From NCBI GenBank assembly GCA_004026145.2, contig CP034995.1, positions 7,848,387 to 7,912,386 on the forward strand: a DNA stretch of 64,000 bases, read 5' to 3'. The notes below the pieces were generated by a model. It was not told the DNA's origin, searched no databases, and saw only the letters and a program-made list of their open reading frames with translations. Positions within the stretch are counted from its first letter, which is position 1. Each line of letters opens with the position of its first letter. Made by a program: the position numbers and the translations under genes. This document shows, in pieces, positions 11,969-42,203 of this stretch. This DNA comes from Takifugu bimaculatus. Lineage: Eukaryota; Chordata; Actinopteri; Tetraodontiformes; Tetraodontidae.

Positions 11969-12034
11969 AACTGAATTTTATAACTTGAACCGACCGGTTT
12001 TGGTTTTTAAAGGTTTAAAAGTGACTCCACAGTC

Positions 12035-12048
12035 CCCTCTAGTGGCCA
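12035..12048 (-). promoter_or_regulatory. CTCF-like motif between the convergent gene ends
   Basis: The reverse strand reads TGGCCACTAGAGGG, the same core as at 7160. It sits between the predicted lrba and dclk2 poly(A) sites. Confidence 0.4.
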
Positions 12049-12093
12049 ACCTGCAGCATCACACAAATGACAGTCATTGGAAACTTGTGCATT

Positions 12094-12099
12094 TTTATT
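12094..12099 (-). terminator. dclk2: poly(A) signal candidate, dclk2
   Basis: TTTATT on + (AATAAA on -), about 800 bp after the dclk2 stop codon, with a T/G-rich stretch just beyond it on the - strand. It was the only AATAAA found on this strand between 12,000 and 12,896. Confidence 0.5.
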
Positions 12100-12883
12100 T
12101 TTCTTTGCCGTTTTTAAAACAGGACATTACAGGCCTCTATTTCTAATGAAAACTGGTCCATCTGAAATGATGAAAAGATTTAGATAAGCCTCTTCAGTAC
12201 AGTAAGCAGCTAAATGACTGTTCCAGAAGTAGGGGGTGGGACATGCGCAGGGAAAGGCCTGAAGAGGTCAAGAGTGATGGTAAACCACTTTAAAAATCAT
12301 GTGGAGTTTAACAGGTGCTAAACAAAAGAAAGTGGTTTTGGAATCACAATTTTCCAGCAAATGTGGGGTTTCTACCAGAATACAGCTTATATATTCCATT
12401 GTCTGCGTCCAGAGGGCATAAGATCAACAACTGCTCACACACATCAGGAAGGACGACACTTCAGTTTTCAGCTGAATTAGATGGCTCATTTGCTTAAAAT
12501 TAGGAATGAAAAAATTGTTTTCTTTGACCATGAAATGACTCAGTGTACAGCAGTTATTTATAGCAGTTGGGGAGGGTTTAACTGCAGTGTTTTCATGGGG
12601 ATGAGTTAGAATTCCGCACTCATCTTTGGTTTTAGTGGCTAAATCTTTTGTTTCTGCGTCCTAGCTAGCATTATTGGGTGTTTATGTCCATCCCTGTGCA
12701 TTCACAGTTGGGTTAGTTTAAAGACAAATGCTGAAATGCTTGTAGAGGTAAACTCAAACCAGCAGGAAACACGCAAATACGCCAAATAAAGTCTCAAAGA
12801 AGTCAGTTCAGTCCTGTCCCTTCACCACATCCATCAATAAATATAAACATCAAGACTCAAACTCACAGAAAAGCGCGCTTTGA

Positions 12884-12896
12884 CCTGTAGGGGGCG
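12884..12896 (+). promoter_or_regulatory. CTCF-like motif abutting the dclk2 stop
   Basis: CCTGTAGGGGGCG, a moderate CTCF core match, ends one base before the dclk2 stop codon. Confidence 0.3.
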
Positions 12897-29897
<17,001 letters not shown>

Positions 29898-30300
29898 GTT
29901 GCGGGACTACTTTATGTCCCAGCTTAAAGCGAAATCAAGCGCAGAGACGCAACTTTTATCCAGAGTTGTGGAGCGGGTGCGTTCGGGAGGCAGGGGGACA
30001 CGTGTGAGCATCCAGCCTCCTCTCCAGTCCACAGCTGATCCGCCGGCTGCTTTTCAGTCCCTGGCACACACAAAAGAAAGATTCGGGAGATTCTGTGCAA
30101 CTACAAACGAGTGGGGTGAGAATGAATCCAAGCGCAGGTTCTCGGTGATCCTGACGAGCAGCTGTGGGCGAGAGACATCGCCGTGGATCTGGAGTTGGCG
30201 TCTTCGGCGTCAAACTCTTCCCAGTTCAGGTCCAGTCTGTGACTGGTCGGCCGCTCAAGCTGTCACGTTAATGAGAGAGGGAGGAGCAGCTCCCGCCCCA
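29898..30300 (-). promoter_or_regulatory. dclk2: dclk2 5'UTR and promoter region (approximate)
   Basis: G+C- and CpG-rich sequence directly upstream of the dclk2 start codon, continuing the CpG-rich character of exon 1. No TATA box was recognised. The transcription start and any upstream 5'UTR exon are not resolvable by eye. Confidence 0.4.
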
Positions 30301-31286
30301 GGGTCCTAATGGCCCCAGCGTGTAAATGCCACTACAATAATAAATAAGGCTTTTATTTGGCCACAAATCCGCCAACTCTGAAAATGAAAGATCAGGATAT
30401 TCAGAGTGCTTGAGCGTGGATGGCAGTAAAGACATGCATGTGTGTAGCCCTCTGTCCTTAGCAGAGCCTCGAAATTCAAAAACACAAACACATAAATAAC
30501 TATTATAACCATATTTTGTTGTGCGCGTGTAAACCAACAGTCTCTGAAGAGAGATCTGTGTAAGAGAGTAGAAGAGGACGGGCAGTCAAATATCAGCCTA
30601 AACCCGGATTAGACGCAATGCCACTTTTACCCACCCCCCGGTGAGCTCCCTCCATGCGCTCCCGTTCCCTCGCTGCACCACCACCTGCTGCAGAGGAGGG
30701 TGGAGGTGAGTCCGACCGAGGTTCTGCTGCACAATCAGATGAGTTAGCCCACATTCAGTGCTGCAGCAGCAGCCCGCATCCCGAGGCCGTTCAAAAACTA
30801 ATAAGGCTGTATCTCACAATGTACAGGCACCATCTGTAGGGAACAGAGCATTTAACAATGTAATACATACAAGAAAATATCATTTATTTTCATGTAATTT
30901 AATAAGAATAAAGTTTTACTCAATTATTGCTTTAGAAGTAAATATTAAATACTCTTTGCTCTAGAAATGAGAGGTTAATTTGTTGCTTGTTCCACATTTA
31001 GAACCACATTTACCACTAATAAGAAATAAAGAGAATGTAAAACATGGCCTTTGACCTGTGTTTTTATCGCAACAGTTTAGCCCAACTCATCAATGGCTCC
31101 TAAATCTGTAAATGCCTGTCAATGATTTAAATGCCGACAGTGAGTGAGCACCAAACTTGACAGGAAAAAGCCTCAGTTGCATAAGACTGTAACCGGAGCA
31201 GCAACCTTATAGCCTGATCTGATTTAATCAACTTCAAAATAATCTTTCTGATCTCGCATAAATCAATGAAAATAAACGACACGTCT

Positions 31287-31299
31287 CCCTCTAGTGGTA
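31287..31299 (-). promoter_or_regulatory. CTCF-like motif, weaker
   Basis: CCCTCTAGTGGTA on +, resembling the 7160 motif but lacking the final GGCCA. Intergenic. Confidence 0.3.
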
Positions 31300-31860
31300 T
31301 GGTTGTGTAAGCGACATTAAATGGTCAAAGTTCTCTTGATAATTATGAAAACTACTTAATATAGATGAAGAAACAGATCATTTATGTTTGATAATTTAAA
31401 GATGCAGATTATTAAAAGGAAAGAATAAGATATTTCTATGCTCATTTATTTGCTCATCTATTTCAGACCCTAAAATGCTAAAATGATTAATCTACCTTCG
31501 CTATCTTCAAATCACTCGTGAGCTGTCCTCAAATGAAAGATTTTTTTAACTGAAAAGAAGAACCAGAAGTTTACTTCTTGGCATTAGTTTAGTTGGAATA
31601 ACATCTAAAATGGGATTACATAAAAGTCAGATTTCGACTTCTACTCCAAACGAGATTAGTGATGTCACTGATCTTTGAAATTTTTCTTTTCAAGTTTATT
31701 TTTCAATAAACGCAGCTTGACCTCCTGTGAAACAGACCTTAAACTGACCTTTATACTCGTGTGTTAAGCCGTGAGCAAAAATAGGCATTGTTGTTTTTTA
31801 AATCCATAATTCTATTAAATACTTAGATTATTGATAAAACAGAAGACTACAGTTTACATG

Positions 31861-31880
31861 AGTGGCCAGCAGAGGGCGCC
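31861..31880 (+). promoter_or_regulatory. CTCF-like motif (strong)
   Basis: TGGCCAGCAGAGGGCGCC is a near-perfect extended CTCF core. It lies about 2 kb upstream of dclk2 exon 1. Confidence 0.6.
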
Positions 31881-33064
31881 TCAACACCTGGTTCTCAGAC
31901 CACTGACGTGTGTAAAAATAGCTGAAAACCTTTTAGGCATTTCCCCCTACGCAAATGTATAAAAATAAGTCATAAAATTGATATTGAGTTTTTGGACCAT
32001 TTGCACACCTGGACCTTTCTGATCTCTGGAGCTCAGCGAGGTGAGTGCTTGATTTTGGTGTTCTATCAAGAGCCTTTTCTCCAGATGGCTTTGTTTGGTC
32101 AGACAGCCATGAAAACAGTCCTGGCGGGACTAAACTTCTTTCATTTCAGAATGATGGCGGCCACTAAGCTCTTGGGAACAAGGACAAATGTTTTTGTAGT
32201 CTGGCGATGTTTCCGTTTTTCTTTTTAATCCTTTTGCAAAAAGCTAAAGAATTCTGTTTGCCTTTATCATTCGGGGGGTTTGACTGTAGAGCGAACATCA
32301 ACTGTTTTTTTAATCTCAGTCTGCAACATAATAAACTTGGGGAAAAGGTGAAAGAGAATGAAAGTTTTATAAAGTTCAATACTTTGTACTGTTGCTTGCA
32401 GGGAACATTTGATGCATCTTGACCTTCAGCTACAGCAAAGTAAAGAGGTAGTTGAGAGAAGGCGGCTATAACAGCAGAGCAAACAGGGAAATTAAATCAT
32501 TCTTTCAACCCTAAAAAGAAGAGAAATGCATGAATGACTTTAAAAAACTAAATCTTTGTTTAAGTCAGTGAGAGCTCCACTGTTGCTGTTTTAAGCCACC
32601 TCAGCCAACATTAGAACGCACTTCAGATCAATGACAAATCCGCTACTCTGCAGGGAGAGAAAAAAAGAGAAAAACCTGCAGACATTAACAACACTGTTAA
32701 TCCGTCAGAGCCGGTTATGGTAGATTACAGTCAGAGAGGTCACTGCGTCGAACAGTCGGAATTAATGGAGCCTGACACATGTCAGAGTAAGACATCGCCC
32801 GGGCCTGATCCCATCCAAGACGTCCTGCTTCTCCTCAGGGAAATCACTGGTCCTGCAGTCTTATCTCTGTGAGAAGGCAGCAGCGCGTCCCAACATGTCA
32901 CATGCTTACAGTGAGCTCTGCAGTAATCCAAGAAGACCAGACGGCATTTTTGTGCTCCAGACTAGAGCAATTACAGTTGAAATCATGCTAATAGTTTTCT
33001 TTTACTGTCGCAGCATAGTGAGCAGAAAGTAAGAAAAGAAAGGCCATTATATATACATATATGT

Positions 33065-33114
33065 GCACACACACACACAACACACACACACGCACACACA
33101 CACGCACACACACA
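33065..33114 (+). repeat. (CA)n microsatellite, interrupted
   Basis: CA blocks with A and G interruptions in the gene desert. Confidence 0.95.
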
Positions 33115-33294
33115 ATTTGCATCAGTTTTACTTCAGTTGAGTTTTTTTAGCAGAACTGTTGACACAGCATTTCATTTCGTTTAGCCCAAATTTCTGAAAC
33201 TCTCTGAATTTTGATTGACGTTTCACGTTTGATTGAAAGCTAAAAGCGTTGGAACCTTTGAAACGCGAAAGTGGCCGCTGCGTGTTCCCACCCC

Positions 33295-33311
33295 GGCCAG
33301 TAGGGGGCGTC
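33295..33311 (+). promoter_or_regulatory. CTCF-like motif (strong)
   Basis: GGCCAGTAGGGGGCGTC, a strong CTCF core match in the gene desert. Confidence 0.5.
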
Positions 33312-34082
33312 TCCGGGCCGCGAATCTTGATACTTCAGTTTGGAAGAAAGAGAGAGGCGCGGAGACAAAGCCAAATAAACTGACTCTATGAAAGATCATT
33401 AAATGATTCAGATCCCCCCGCGCCTATGTGAGTTGCATCCAAATTAATTCACTGGCTTGAAATCAAAATGAAGCTGATTTATACATTTAGATTGACTTGA
33501 GACACAGACGTGTTCCAGCTTTCTTAAACCAGCCTCAGTGATGCGTTCACTGCCTGTATAACTGCGTTACACCGTCTCGGATACAACAGTTAATGTGATG
33601 TGAACTATGATGCACAATAACAGCAGCCACTGCATGTCACCACCAATCTGGCAAATAATTCACAGAAATGTGTCAGAAATTAGCATTGTGAGCAGTTGGG
33701 CATTGACGGATGTCTTTCACTGTGAATATCAACTATGGTGTCAGTGAATAAGTCCTTTCTCATCCAGTCTTTTCACAAACTCCTACCTACAGGAATTTCT
33801 GATGTCAGAGCCAGTCTGTCGGCTCAGATCTGCTGCTGACTGACTGAAAATCTCCCCGATAGCTTCATCATCCAGCAACAGTTGTCGGTGACTAAATGGT
33901 CTGAGCGAAAATCTGCTTCGATCTCAAGTTTTGTTTTACGCTTCCGTTAAAGACAGCTGACATTTTACAGTCATTCTTTTATCCTCACTATATATATATA
34001 CATAAAAATTATATTGCAAAATGACTCCAAATTCTTTAATTTCTCAATTAAATTACTATAACGTTTGCAAGGTTCTCAAATG

Positions 34083-34126
34083 CATATTAAAACATTTTAA
34101 ACTTCATATTAAAACATTTTAAACTT
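34083..34126. repeat. Perfect 22-bp tandem duplication
   Basis: CATATTAAAACATTTTAA plus ACTT occurs twice head to tail with no mismatch. Confidence 0.95.
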
Positions 34127-34207
34127 TAGTATTTCGGAATCATGTATACTTTATATTTCCAGTAACAGAAAGTCTCGGTGTTGCAATATTATGCAGCAGA
34201 CGGGCCC

Positions 34208-34224
34208 GTCGATAGGGGGCGCTG
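34208..34224 (+). promoter_or_regulatory. CTCF-like motif
   Basis: GTCGATAGGGGGCGCTG, a good core match, the third + oriented site within 2.4 kb. Confidence 0.45.
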
Positions 34225-37200
34225 TTTCCCAGCTCTTTAAGCCGCTCCGTCACTTTTCTCTTCTGGGAGTTCATAGTTGTTCAATCTACTTCAGTAAAAT
34301 TCAACAGACTCTTGGCTGAAGTGATCTTGGAACCGCTTCAAGCAGAATCCTGCGGGGGAATAATGAAAAAAATAAATAAATCACTGCATTTAAGATATCA
34401 AAGTGCTGTATAAACGACAGATTATGCGAGTTCCCAAATTAGAAATGTGTTAAAGATTACCGGCATAGAACGCATTTTCATCCTGTGCAGATTAGACAGA
34501 TCTTAAATGTGGGAGTGGAGGCAGATTTGATTTACACAGTCTGTAGCAGCGTGACACATTTGTTCCGAGCGTTGACATGATGAGGCCTTGAAATGTTTGT
34601 TTATCACTCAGGGAGAAATATATAGAAACGGTGATGTCTAACTGATGGTGCTTTTATCGATTTAGTATGTCATGACAAATAAAATAACCAAAAAAAATGC
34701 AGATTTTCACACGATAAAGAAGCTTTGGGAACTTCTCACATCTGTTGCCGTTTTTTCCAGCCAAGTTTGACATAAAAACAGCAACATGTGCGGATCCGGT
34801 TCCATCCGAGCGAGTGAACAATCCCAACTGCTGCACACCAGCTAATGTGACCTGACAGCAGGTGTTTTTTAATGTACGTGTGACTGTAGTGGATTCGACG
34901 GATGTCTGAGCAGCTCCTCCACCGATGAGTAAAAACCCCAAAAATACATTTGAAGTGTTTAAACTAGGGTGTAACCCAGTTTGAAGATGCAGAACGCTAC
35001 TGAAAATGTTTTATCTCATAAATTAATAATAAATGAGGCGACTCCACGTCTGCCTTTATGCGTACATTAAGATGTACAATCAGCAGCCTGTTTTAGCTGA
35101 CCCTCAGTGGAGGAACAAGCGGTAGAAAGTGAGTGAGTGAGTGAATTCTAACATACTGACCGCAGCCTGTGAAAGTGAGGGACAGTTGAGCATGATTAAT
35201 GAGCCAAAGTGGGAGCTGGGAGAACCGTTGGGGCCCATAATGCCCTGCCTTAACCCAGCTCAGCAGCTGCCCCGGTGTACACAAGCCCAGCCTCAGCTAT
35301 CCTTCCATACAGGAATAACAAGCTTTCAAATAGCACAGCACCCACTTGGTTCACATGGGGCTACCGTCTTTGCTGGAGTTACACCTGGAGCATGAGACAA
35401 CTGCCGTGGTTGCTAGGTAACGGGTCTCCTCACGGTTTCTGCTCCAGAGCCGGTGAATCCTTCCTCCTACTTGAGGCAGGAGCATGAGTGGACTGCAGGG
35501 ACGCACGTGTTGGAGGCTTCGTTGCGTCCTGCTCGCAATGATTCACTGAATCCGGGACTTTCAGAGAGGAGACGCCTTCGACTTCACGACAGGGGAAGTT
35601 CAGGGCTGCCAAGAAAAAGGTTGAATTCCATTCAGCCGCTTTCATTTCAAGGACCCTCAGTGTTGTGACAGTTGGATCTCAAGGCCTTTTGGATCCACAT
35701 TGTCAGGTTTTTAAGGCTTTGAATTGGAAACACACTGACTTTGTGTGTCTAAATTCAGCAACTGTGATAATGTGCTGTGAACAAGCCTTTCATATTTAAC
35801 CTTCTAAGGATGGAAATGGTGTAATAGCAGGCATGCAGTATATGGAATAAGTGCCATTTATGAAGGTCTTCAGGTTTTCTCATTTTAATATTTAAAAAAA
35901 ACATGTTCAGCAAATGGAAAGATATAATTACGCAACAATTAATCTCTTTATATACGTGAATTACTGCCCAACGTGGTGATAAATGTGTATACATGCCTCT
36001 ATATAGCATCCATTATCCTCCTATCTGTGTAATAATCACGATGCATCACGTTATATTGTAGCCATTTACTTATTTTAGTGAGTGAAGTTTAACTTTAAGA
36101 CAAATATCGTCTTTACTTCTCAGTTTACAGTTTTGTTTAACAGCTAAGAAACAGTGTTTAGAACTGATGCATGTAAAAACTCCGAAGACTCAAGCGGATC
36201 AGTAAATCAGACCAATCTGGCTGAAGGGAACGACCGCATTTGCTAGTTGTCTCTTCGGGTTTGTGAAGAAACGAGACCTCTAACCTGACACGGTGTCATG
36301 CGACCCACTGTTCTCATGTAAATGTTGATGAATTCGACATTAGGCTTTGATATTCATGGCCGGGCAAAGGTTTCTGTTGGTTTCATCTTTCGGGAGGGCG
36401 AGGTCCTCAATGTCTGCGCATCAGCGTACATTAGCTCCCAGCTAATCGCGGTGTAATGAGCAGAGTTTGGCTCTGCTTTTCCACCAGAGCTCTCTTCCGA
36501 CTGGAGTAATGAATGGTTTATTATGAATCCTGCTCCGCTCAGGATTGTCTCTTCTTCACTCTTCATCAATTCTCCCCATCTGTTGCTGGTTTCATATCTG
36601 TCCATCAGAGCTTGGCCCTGGAACCTTGCGAGTTCTGAGGCTTCCGATTAGCATTAGAAATATTCATTTATCCACTTTAAAGGCTGTATTTTAACATAAA
36701 ACAAGCAGCGTTTTCAATTTCCATTCTGAAAAAAAAAAAAAATTCAGATTTTTGGTTTCACTTGTCCAAGTTTGACACGTTTAAGTGCATCTTCTGCCAG
36801 CACCTCGGTACCAGTGGAGGTGCTCACGGCATAAAAAATGACCAGAATACGAGAGGAGCGCCTCTCCCTGATGTTAGAGCTGATATCTGGAACACGCTGT
36901 GGACAGGTTTCAAGCATTTCTTCAGTGGAAAGTCTAATTAAAATGGTTCGCCGTCTGATCTTTGGATTTATCCGAAGTGCGTAGATTACTTCTGCTGTGC
37001 ATCGTCATCCTTGGGGAGCCTCGGATTCAGCCATCGTCGCTGTCTGCTTCATCTTCTTCCACGCCTGAACAGGTTCTCTACTGTTAATTTGCTCTATATT
37101 TAATACACATTTGCATCTAAAGATGGACCCCACTGTATAATGAAGGGGTTTAAAGCAAATTAGGCAACTATTCCAAACGATGTCAACAACTTATTTCTCC

Positions 37201-37402
37201 ACAGTAGTGCCGCAGTTGGGCTCTAAATGAGGCGCAGAAGGTGACCCGGAGGGCTGCTGCTGATTTATTTTGGACTGGCGACACTGTTGTAGTGTTGCAG
37301 GTTAGAACAGCTGCTCTCATAAAATGTTTTGATAACCCAATAAGAGTTCAGTGTTTTACTGTGATTAAATCCAGTAAAAGCCTCTCCCTCATCAGCTCCC
37401 CG

Positions 37403-37429
37403 CCCCACCCCCACCCCCACCCCCACCCC
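37403..37429. repeat. (CCCCCA)n short tandem repeat
   Basis: About four units of a C-rich hexamer; the other strand is G-rich (TGGGGG). Confidence 0.9.
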
Positions 37430-37812
37430 GCGCCGCTCACCTCTCCGCCTCATCCTTCGTCGCTCCCGCTCTCTTCTTGCAGCATTCATGGAAACACGGG
37501 TCAGCGGGTTTGAGTCGGCGTAGACGGTCAGGCTGGGTCCGTTCTCTGAAATCTGCCATTTAGTGTGTGTCAAGTGCCACGTGCACATCTCTGCTTTTCA
37601 TGAGCTCTGCCAGGGAGCTCGGCGCATCCTCACAGAGACATAAGTGAACAGGTAAAAGTCATTTGGTTGCCTCCACCAAGAGAAACGTATCGATCGTGAC
37701 CTTTCAGCCGGCCAACATTTCAATTTCCACCCAAGTGTATCTCCTGACCTCTCAGCCACAAACACACTTTGCTGTACACCTGTACACGTGTTCCCAACAG
37801 GATACATTCAAA

Positions 37813-37830
37813 CCCCCCCCCCCCCCCCCC
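37813..37830 (+). repeat. C18 homopolymer
   Basis: Uninterrupted C run in the gene desert. Confidence 0.95.
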
Positions 37831-40800
37831 ACCCTCACCCCCCATCGACCTTTTGTCTGTGGGCCACGTTTTTTGCTGCTCAGCGGCTGTTAGCTTTCCT
37901 TGGAAGACTGACATTGGAAAGAGCTGCTCTTTCAGAGAGATTTAGGGTGGGAGCTCCAAACAGGTTCATATTTACTTCAGACGTGACTGCGGCTTTTACC
38001 CAGAAATAGAATTTTAATATTATTATTTGGCTCTTATTGACTGCCGGTGCTCGGCGATGGTTGAGATCTAACCCAGAAGCTTTAACTGTGTGATCAGTTG
38101 GAGACCAGAGCGTGCTGTCAGCTTCCCTGTCTGGCTGGCAGGTCAAGGTGGATGGCAGAAGTTGGCCGGGGGGGGGATTCGTAAGAAAGGTTAAAAGAAG
38201 CTTGAGATTAAAACAACTCTTCCGTTCCATCCACTGCTCTGGTGCCTCCGCTTTCATCTCCAATCCAAGCGAGCCAACAACAATAAAAGTCTCAGGCATC
38301 CCCAGAGCAAAGAGAACAGATTGTGCACAGACTTGTTGAAGTAAATAATCAAGAGCTGGTTTGAATTTTTCAGATCGCAGAGGCTGCGCGGTGCGCCTGT
38401 CCAGGTCCGTGTGCTGCAAACCATTACTGTTCTGCAGTCGTCCCCGGGGCTGCGGAACCGAGCCGAGAACAGTTCTGTCCTGGTATCATCAGCCGACAGG
38501 CGGAGGACTCTGGAAAATTCTGAAGCGCTTCGCAGAAAAAGCTTCGGTGTCACTGAGTGATGTTTACATCCCGTTTGAGAGGAGAACACACCGTCTTTAC
38601 AGGGAAAACAATGTTGCGGAAAGCCACGTTTACCTGAGAACATGCTTGAAATTTCACGCGTACGTAAAACATTTGTACACTTAATGCGCTACAGCTCCCT
38701 CTTAGAAACACCTGAAAGGGTTCAATGCGGGAATGATGGGAATTCTCACAGTAACGCAACACATTTGATTTGCTGGCAACGGAAGAAGCTTCTCACTGCC
38801 ATTAAAATGATGTTTCAGAACATTTGGCAATAATTCCACATTAGTCTGTTCTATATTTAAGTGGTTTCGGAAAATATGTTTTTCCATCTTAAATGCACGT
38901 AAATAACCCCAAATCCTTACCTAGCATGACTCATGCTTCAGGTTGCCGCAGTAACCTGAAAATAAGGTCATTATATATTGGACTTTTTGTATATTTATTT
39001 GCACTCCATTAGAAAAGCAAAAAAGACCAAAAGCAGCTTGTGGTTTGTTTTCTTTTCACATAAAGTTATTAGCAGTGTCACCTAACAACAAAAAGGTTCC
39101 TAGTAGGATATTATGGGATGACATTTTCAGGGTTCTTGCTTGTGGTTCTTGCATGTTCTCCCACTGCCTGTGTGGGTTTTTACAAGGTCCTCGGTTTCCA
39201 TAGGCTCCAAATCATGGCCATTGATCAGAGACCCTCGACTTCCCTGTATGTAAATAAACGCTGTGATTCCCCAAAAATGCATTCACATCTTCTTTATTCT
39301 GCAGTGTTTGAACTTTATAAATGAAACTTTGCAGCAATAATTGTTTTTCTTCAGCTGACTCCTCCAGACGAATGCCTCACACTGCGACAGGAGGGACCAC
39401 CCCACCTCAGTCTGGAACAGTTCGCCTTTATCGGGAGAGTAAAGAGTAGTAAATTCTCCCCTGGTATTGAAAATATGAATCGGGTTCACGGGAAGCTCAT
39501 TAACACTGCAAATCCTCTTGATCTTTTCCAATTATGTGTCCCAGCCAGGATGACGTGAGACATGCAATTAACAAAGGCCAGTGACTGACTCACCCCTCAT
39601 CCCCTTGTTTCATTACCAGAGCGCTGGATCCCAGTCAAATCCACCAGCTGACATATGTGCTTTAAAGATCTGAGGCCTGCCAGTTTGATGCAATGCGGGT
39701 CTCCTTTATGTGTTCGCTAATTATTTAGCCTCCTGTTATTAGGAGAGTTTGGTTCAAGGTCTCAAGAGGGAATTTATTAGAGGCGATGATGAAGCAAGAC
39801 ACGTGCACAAAGGTTGGAAAACATGTACTTGGATATGTTTTCATTTTAAGAGTGCACATGTTTTAATAAGTGTCACCTCCAAATCTTACATACAAGAATC
39901 GCAAGGCCAAATAAATCAGTTTTTTCAAAAGTTGCGGGCGCTATTCTGCACGGGAATCTTGTTTTTTTCTGATAGTGACCACAAGCCATAAGGCATTTGT
40001 AACCACTGGCAACATTAGCCTGTTTTCCCCTCACGGGTTCTCGTCCTTGTGTGTCTGCCTTCCCCTCTCAGCCTCTCAGTGAGTGGGCATGATTCACAGA
40101 CCTGGCTCCTCCTCTTCACTCATGCAGACCCGAACTCCCTGGTCCACTCGTCCGCTGTGGAACAGCCCAGCCTCTTCACCGCTCCAGATCAGTATTAAAA
40201 ACAACTGATGATTCTTGTCTGAACCTTCTGCTCGCCTCCTGTGCCGACACATACCTGCCCCACTTGCTCCCCCTGTCCTAATCTGGCATTTATTTATTAT
40301 CCATATGAAGGATTTAAATCCTTCCTGCATCGGTACTCATGCTCATATCTGCCTTCGTTTTTTTGACTTGCAGCTGGAGGAACTGATCTAAGTTGCTGCT
40401 TATGGAAGACAATCCAGTTTTGCCTTTTAATAATAAAAAACAGGGATGGGGAGCGCTGAAATCCCTTTTTCATGCATCACCTTCACTCCCCCGAACTTCC
40501 TTTACCTGCCCCTCCACTTGATGGACACTTATAACAAAAATAACAGGAAAAATAAAAGGTTTTACAGGCAGCCAGCCGCCTCCGAGTGTTATGTGCTTGA
40601 GACAAGTGCACCATCACGACGCCCCTCTCAACGGGTAGTCCCGAAGCACTGGAAATCAAATCCTGGCCAACCTGGACTTCACGTCAGCACACGGGTGTAA
40701 AATGTTGCCTGGTTTCTCATTGTTACGCTACCTGGCGTGGCAGCCGCTTGACCCTGAATTCACTAATGCAAAGTGGGCAAAGTCATAATCTGATGGAGAA

Positions 40801-41109
40801 CACGTCAGGATTCAACATAAGAAATCCCGGAGTGATGGTAATTCTACTGATAGTGTGGCAGCAGATGGGGCTGAGGTAGTTCCATTGTGATTAAGCTGCA
40901 GTTTCAGGAAGTCTTCATCCATCTTTGCTCCACTGCTTTGCAGATATCATCATTTAAAGCCGTGAATGGTGGCTTGCCACGCTGCCTCTGCGGTGAATTG
41001 TGGGGCTTCATTCCCTCCCACGGTACTGAAGGAATGGTGTACTGGGGCTGCTGGAGCACCAGAATTATTGCCGGCTTTTCTCAGACAGGTGCACGGTGAG
41101 CGGCGATGG

Positions 41110-41250
41110 CGCTCCAAGGGTTAGTCACACATTCACACAGGATCCACACAGAGAAGTTTAGCATCCACACCACAGGGGCTCAAGATCGACCCAATGGCCT
41201 TTGTGTCACTAGGGCAACCGTTCTGCCACCTGAGTCACCTGACCTATAAC
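41110..41250. mobile_element. Degenerate SINE-like fragment
   Basis: The stretch ending CTAGGGCAACCGTTCTGCCA and CCTGAGTCACC resembles the (CAACAGTGCTAACCACTGAG)-type ends of dispersed fish repeats. It is heavily diverged and no target-site duplication was found. Confidence 0.3.
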
Positions 41251-41596
41251 ACCAGGGACGTTGTTCAATCGTGTCAGCTGGTATTAAACTCACAAGTAAC
41301 ATGAGAGAAATGTGTGTAGAAATGTAGCAAATCCTTTACAAAAGCCATCCCACTCTTGTCAAAATTAATGGAAGAGAAAAGCAAAGGTAATGGAGAACCA
41401 GAGAAGCTTCATGTCTGTGAAGATGGAGTTAGAATGTCTTGTCTAGTAACTGTGTTGGTGGGCAAGCAAACTCCCTGGCTTCAAGTGTGGATTCTGCCAC
41501 CCACCAGCACGGACCCATGGTACACACAGCCAGCGCACGCATGCACGCAAGAATTTTAGTCAAACCAACAATCAGATCCAAACATTTGAAAAGAAA

Positions 41597-42203
41597 AGAT
41601 CTCTCTCCCTCTAAATGCCTTTCTCTCTGCCTCTCTCTCCTCCCTCTCCCTCTCTCCTGCCTCTTCTCTCCCGCATTCTCTCCCTGATCTCTCCTCTCTC
41701 TCCCTCCCTCTCCCTCTCTCTCTGCCCTCTCTCTCCCTCCTCTCCCTCTCTCTCTGCTCTCTCTCCCTCCCCCTCTCTTCTGCCTCTCTCTCCTCTCCCT
41801 CCTCCTCTCTCTGCTCTCTCTCCCTCCCTGATCCCTCTCTCGCCTCTCTCTCCCTCCCTCTCCCCTCACCTCACTCTCTCCCTCTCTCTCTCCTCTCCTT
41901 TCCCTTTTCTCTGGCCCCTCTCTCCCTCCCTCCCTCTCTCTCCCTCTCTCTGCTCTCCTCCTCTCCTCCCTCCCTCTCTCTCTGGCCTCTCTCTGCCATC
42001 TCTCCCTCCCTCTCCCTTCCTCTCTCCCTCCTTTCTCCCTCCCTCATCCCTCTCCATTTCTCTCTTGCCTCTCTCCTCTTCTCTCTCCCCCTCCCCCTCC
42101 CTCTCTCTCTGCCTCTCTCTCTCCCTCTCGCTCCCTCTCTCTCTGCCTCTCTCTCTCCCTCTCTCTGCCTCTCTCTCTCTCCCTCTCTTTCTCTCTCTGT
42201 CTT
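41597..42203. repeat. 600-bp polypyrimidine (CT-rich) tract
   Basis: Nearly all C and T on + (G and A on -), built from irregular repeats of CTCTCTCCCTCCCTCTC and CTCTCTGCCTCTCTCTCC, with sparse G or A. Open frames rich in Ser/Leu/Pro here are compositional. Confidence 0.97.

Larger units (their letters stand above)
10927..11985 (+). other. lrba: lrba 3'UTR (probable)
   Basis: A/T-rich sequence after the stop codon with AATAAA at 11,409-11,414 and again at 11,963-11,968. The second is followed by a G/T-rich stretch (about 11,995-12,015) like a downstream cleavage element. The exact end is inferred. Confidence 0.55.
30301..41596. other. Gene desert, left part
   Basis: No coding exon was recognised on either strand; open frames are short and without family likeness. 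Contents seen: an A/T-rich stretch (30,830-32,500), four CTCF-like motifs (31,287-34,224), a mixed CA tract (33,065-33,114), a 22-bp tandem duplication (34,083-34,126), (CCCCCA)n at 37,403-37,429, C18 at 37,813-37,830, and a possible conserved block near 39,600-39,760. Confidence 0.6.
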
